Source: Prevotella sp.
GTDB taxonomy: Bacteria > Bacteroidota > Bacteroidia > Bacteroidales > Bacteroidaceae
Direction of reading: 5' to 3'
Length of the DNA: 55,829 bases
NCBI GenBank assembly: GCA_017548385.1
Contig: JAFZAE010000016.1
Coordinates: 1-55,829, forward strand
This document shows positions 52,456 to 55,829 of the stretch, one piece after another; position 1 is the first letter of the stretch; every line of letters starts with the position of its first letter. The notes beneath the pieces are model-generated. The model saw only the letters and a program-made list of their open reading frames with translations, did not search any database and was not told where the DNA came from. The translations under genes were made by a program, and so were the position numbers.

Positions 52456-55400
52456 TTAAGTTGTGTATTGCCTGTCATCTGCCGCAATATCATAATTCAG
52501 GGGGATTTCCATGGCTTTTGATGCAGCAGCCGACCTTATCATCGGTGTGTAGGCTTCGATGATATGTCGCCAGTCATTGATTGACATATCGGGATAGCGC
52601 ATACCGTACACCTCTATCACCTCTCGCTGTATTTCAGCATCCGTAGTGTTGACATCGATGTGTATTCTGTTATAGATTAAGTTGCGCACATCGTTGTCAT
52701 CCTCCACGTTGTATAGTTTCTGGAGTTGCATCACTGAGGTATCGTCCGCCCACTGTTCGCACTGACTGAGAACGATGGTCATGGCATTGTCAGCCTCCTC
52801 GGGAGGATATTTGTATTTTTTCAGTAGTCGCTTCACAAGACGGCGCATGTTCGCTCTTTCCGATTCACGGCGTGTCCAGTCGATGGTACGGTTTTTACGC
52901 AGCATTTCCGTCAGTTCTTTGGTGAGGTTTACCAACTGTTCGTTGGTATAGAAATCTTTCACCGCCTGTGGTTTTGTCAATGCGTCATAGAAAGCCATTT
53001 CCTCGTTGCTCAGTCCCATGCTGTTACCTTCTTGTTCCGCCCTCATCATTTCCTCGGCCATCTTCATCAGTTCCTGAATGACCTCCTCGTTCGAGAGCAT
53101 GCCCTTGATATATTTGTTCAGTGTATCCACAAACATATTACTGAACAGTTCACCCTTCACGATGTTTCGCTGGGCAATTTCACGGACCCGTTTTTTCATG
53201 AGGTTCTGAAGGAGTTCCACGGCGAGGTTTTTCTCTTTCATCTTCTTCACCTCTTCGAGGAATTTCTCATCAAAGAGCGAAAATTCCGTCTTGTCGTCAA
53301 ACAGGTTGACAACCCCGTCCGTTTTCACACTTTGTTCGATGAGTGTGGCTATTCTTTGGTTGATTTCTCTCTTGGTAATCTTTCCCGGGTTTTGAAGTCT
53401 GATGAGCAACGTCCTGACGGCCTCCATGAAACTCACTTCAAACCTTTCCTCCTCAGCGAGGAGCGAACGGCAGAGAGTGACAGATTGTTTCAGCAGCGAA
53501 GCATTCTTGATAAACGCCTTGCATTCTTCCATTTTGTTAGGAGCCACGAAGAAGTTGACACCCCCCTTGATGATTTGTGCCCTCTCCGTGGCAGAGCCAT
53601 GATGGAAGCTGGAGTAGTCGAATCCATGTAGCAGTTCACGACATATCTCCAGGTATTCACGGAACTGGTCATACGCCTGCTTTTTGATATCGTTGTCACC
53701 GAAATGTTCCCTGTCACGCTTGGTGTAACGTTTCATGGCAGCTTTCAGCGCAGCGGCAATACCCACATAATCGACGATCAGTCCGCCGGCCTTTTCCGGG
53801 AACACACGGTTTACACGAGCGATAGCCTGCATGAGGTTGTGGTCTTTCATGGGTTTATAGACATACATGGTGGCTAATGAAGGCACATCAAAGCCCGTTA
53901 GCCACATATCCACGACGATGGCAATTTTCATCGGGTCGTCCACATCCTTGAATTTCTTTGCCAGTTCCTTTTTGTATGTCTTTCCTCCGATTATCTTCGT
54001 CCATTCCTCCGGGTCTTGATTACCGCTGGTCATCACCACTTTTACCTTCTCCGTCCAGTCGCTTTTGAGTTCAAGGATGCGCTTATAAATTTTCATGGCA
54101 ATCGGCCGGGAGTAAGCTACAATCATCGTCTTTCCGCCACACACATATTGGCGGTTGTCCTCATAATGTTCGAGGATATCCTTAACAAGCGCATCGATGG
54201 TCTTGTCGTTGCCGAGCAACTCATCCATGTGCGACATAATTTTTTTGTTCTCCTCGATGTCTGTCTCTTCAGCACCCTCCTCCCTCAGTTTTTCGTATTC
54301 ATCGTCAATCTTCTGAAGGATTTCGTCATTCAACTGGAGTTTGATGACGCGGCTTTCGTAATAGACAGGCATCGTGGCACCATCCTCGACCGCCTGAGTC
54401 ATGTCGTAGATATCGATATAGTCGCCAAACACCTCCTGTGTATCGCGGTCTTTGTCTGAAATAGGTGTACCGGTGAAGCCGATATAAGATGCATGAGGGA
54501 GGGAGTTGCGAATCTTTCTTGCCGTTCCGATATGGATATTGCCTTCCACATCTACTTTTTCCTCCATTCCATATTGTCCTCGGTGTGCTTCATCCGTCAT
54601 GACGATGATGTTCTGACGTTCGGAGAGTGGACCGTCGAAATCATCGAATTTCTGCATGGTGGTAAAAATGATACCCCCCGACTGACGGTTTTTCAGGATG
54701 GCTTTGAGGCTGGTGGCATCGTTTTCCGTGTTCCTACTTGTACACTGCACTGCATGTTGCCGCAAGAAATCCGCTGTCCGTGAGAACTGCCCAAAGAGTT
54801 GTTCGTCCAGGTCGTTGCGGTCGGTGATGACCACGATGGTGGGGTTCAATGACTGCACAAGTGGGTGGTGAGCGAGGAACACCATCGACAGGCTCTTCCC
54901 CGACCCCTGTGTGTGCCAGAAGACACCAATTTTCCCATCGCCCTTCACAGCCTCCTGTGCTCTCTTTGCCGCTTTCTCCACGGCATAATATTGATGGTAA
55001 CAAGCCAATATCTTGCCGTAGGTACCTTCGCTCACATCGAAGAGTAAGTAGTTTTTCAGCAGGTTGAGGAAGACGGTTTTTGTGAATACCGACTTGAAAC
55101 ATACATCATAGTCAGCCACTTCCCCGTCGGCTTTCTTCCATTCCATATATCTGTCTTCCTTGGCGGTGACCGTTCCTATTTTTGTCATCGCCATGTCGCT
55201 CATCACGTTGAAGGCATTGTAGGTGAAAAGGCATGGAATGAGTTGCTGGTAATTACGCAGTTGCAGGAATGCCTCGCTGGCATCCGTTTCTTCCCGGCTC
55301 GGCGATTTCAGTTCGATGACCACCAAGGGTATGCCATTGACGAAGACCACAATGTCAGGGCGCCTTGTGTCCTTGTCCTGGACGGTGAATTGGTTCACCA

Positions 55401-55758
55401 CCAAGAAATCGTTTTGGTCAGCGTGATGAAAGTCTATCAAATCCACTACGGCAGTTTTCACCTGATGTCTCTTGTCGGTGTAGTTCACTTCCACGCCATA
55501 CTGCATCATCTGCGTGAATTTGAAGTTTCGCTCATAGAGTGAGGAACCTTCAATTTGCCGCAGTTTCTTCACCACATCCTCTAATGCGTCAAAAGGCACT
55601 GTCGGGTTAATGCGGTGAAGTGCCTCCAACAAAGGCTGTTCGAGCAGAGGTTCCCGATAGTCCCTATTTATATCGGGACCATATTCGGACCTATAACCGA
55701 GTTCTCTAAACAACTCGATTAATACCTGCTCGTATGTGTCTTCTGAAAATATGGCCAT
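52456..55758 (-). CDS. hsdR: Type I restriction enzyme, R subunit
   Basis: 1100 residues, the motor and nuclease subunit. The nuclease motif is PD at 134-135 with E149-x-K151 ('RRPDIVVFVNGIPLVVIELKSP'). The helicase part has Walker A 'TQGSGKS' (ends at 289), DEAH at 389-392 ('VMTDEAHRGQYG'), 'YIGFTGTPI' and the late motif 'MQAIARVNRVFPEKAGG'. The C-terminal part is helical. It acts with HsdM and HsdS; hsdS ends 4 bp upstream on the same strand. All domain motifs look intact, so it should be active. Confidence 0.96.
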   Translation of the reverse strand: MAIFSEDTYEQVLIELFRELGYRSEYGPDINRDYREPLLEQPLLEALHRINPTVPFDALEDVVKKLRQIEGSSLYERNFKFTQMMQYGVEVNYTDKRHQVKTAVVDLIDFHHADQNDFLVVNQFTVQDKDTRRPDIVVFVNGIPLVVIELKSPSREETDASEAFLQLRNYQQLIPCLFTYNAFNVMSDMAMTKIGTVTAKEDRYMEWKKADGEVADYDVCFKSVFTKTVFLNLLKNYLLFDVSEGTYGKILACYHQYYAVEKAAKRAQEAVKGDGKIGVFWHTQGSGKSLSMVFLAHHPLVQSLNPTIVVITDRNDLDEQLFGQFSRTADFLRQHAVQCTSRNTENDATSLKAILKNRQSGGIIFTTMQKFDDFDGPLSERQNIIVMTDEAHRGQYGMEEKVDVEGNIHIGTARKIRNSLPHASYIGFTGTPISDKDRDTQEVFGDYIDIYDMTQAVEDGATMPVYYESRVIKLQLNDEILQKIDDEYEKLREEGAEETDIEENKKIMSHMDELLGNDKTIDALVKDILEHYEDNRQYVCGGKTMIVAYSRPIAMKIYKRILELKSDWTEKVKVVMTSGNQDPEEWTKIIGGKTYKKELAKKFKDVDDPMKIAIVVDMWLTGFDVPSLATMYVYKPMKDHNLMQAIARVNRVFPEKAGGLIVDYVGIAAALKAAMKRYTKRDREHFGDNDIKKQAYDQFREYLEICRELLHGFDYSSFHHGSATERAQIIKGGVNFFVAPNKMEECKAFIKNASLLKQSVTLCRSLLAEEERFEVSFMEAVRTLLIRLQNPGKITKREINQRIATLIEQSVKTDGVVNLFDDKTEFSLFDEKFLEEVKKMKEKNLAVELLQNLMKKRVREIAQRNIVKGELFSNMFVDTLNKYIKGMLSNEEVIQELMKMAEEMMRAEQEGNSMGLSNEEMAFYDALTKPQAVKDFYTNEQLVNLTKELTEMLRKNRTIDWTRRESERANMRRLVKRLLKKYKYPPEEADNAMTIVLSQCEQWADDTSVMQLQKLYNVEDDNDVRNLIYNRIHIDVNTTDAEIQREVIEVYGMRYPDMSINDWRHIIEAYTPMIRSAAASKAMEIPLNYDIAADDRQYTT

Positions 55759-55762
55759 AATC

Positions 55763-55829
55763 TTATACTTTTAATTCACCTGACATGAGTTTGGGGAGAA
55801 GGGTGTCGCGGAGGGTGGCAAGATGACGG
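55763..55829 (-). CDS. hsdS: Type I restriction specificity subunit, C-terminal end (cut by window edge)
   Basis: Reading the minus strand from the right edge gives 21 codons ending '...RHLATLRDTLLPKLMSGELKV' and a TAA at 55765-55763. This tail is a well-known end of HsdS, which recognises the DNA target. The body lies outside the window. The hsdR start follows by 4 bp, so the genes are one operon. Confidence 0.85.
   Translation of the reverse strand, partial: RHLATLRDTLLPKLMSGELKV

Noticed and set aside
53032-53631. 199-codon plus-strand frame opposite hsdR
   Set aside because: It is fully inside hsdR, whose motifs are all intact.

Overview
The window looks like a chromosomal piece of a gut or rumen Bacteroidales, most likely Prevotella or a close relative. 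The signs are SusC/SusD pairs, a TonB receptor with a DUF4249 lipoprotein, many lipobox and signal-peptide proteins, almost no Shine-Dalgarno sites, repeated TAnnTTTG-type -7 promoter elements, a short archaeal-type ProRS, and a C-terminal 'NLSGQRV...GIYI.DGKKVVIK' tail on a giant secreted protein. Species assignment is inference.

Layout. 1-2895 (minus): the end of a secreted beta-helix carbohydrate enzyme and a GH127 enzyme split by one in-frame TAA. 3280-9646: a Sel1-repeat protein, a TrmH/SpoU rRNA methyltransferase, then a SusC/SusD pair. 10009-17937: mostly housekeeping (proS, a YitT-family membrane protein, radA, queC, a DUF721/DciA-like gene, recF, an anchored TPR protein, ribH). 18203-23738: a pectin-type cluster of PL1 pectate lyase, DUF3826 protein and a 1006-residue beta-helix plus barrel-like protein. 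24226-30100: a TPR/transmembrane/HTH-type regulator followed by five small AT-rich exported or membrane proteins that I do not recognise. A 236-bp element with inverted ends occurs twice in this region, plus one remnant. 30430-35860: a TonB receptor with an unusual N-terminal domain, a DUF4249 lipoprotein and a plug-containing partner. 35983-40118: a small conserved protein, an ECF sigma factor, an orphan lipoprotein and a GH67 alpha-glucuronidase. 40572-50536: an RND efflux adaptor and pump, then a 1200-residue secreted protein with Met/Asp-rich insertions and a 68-residue peptide, then the TolC-like factor. 50648-52375: a KefB-type antiporter. 52456-55829 (minus): type I restriction hsdR and the 3' tip of hsdS.

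How the genes work together. Several parts fit plant cell-wall use: GH127 and a beta-helix protein (possibly pectin or RG-II side chains), PL1 plus DUF3826 plus a beta-helix fusion (pectin backbone), GH67 (glucuronoxylan), and SusCD for glycan uptake. The RND genes form a complete tripartite pump whose operon holds two extra exported products.

Non-coding sequence is unusually rich in short interspersed repeats. They include tandem arrays that begin at stop codons, a composite 55-60 bp core in three copies, long inverted arms made of tandem units, and 'cacagagacacagag' hairpins directly before start codons. These and the 236-bp element are the most structured features that no gene explains. 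I saw no tRNA, rRNA, CRISPR array, transposase or integrase.
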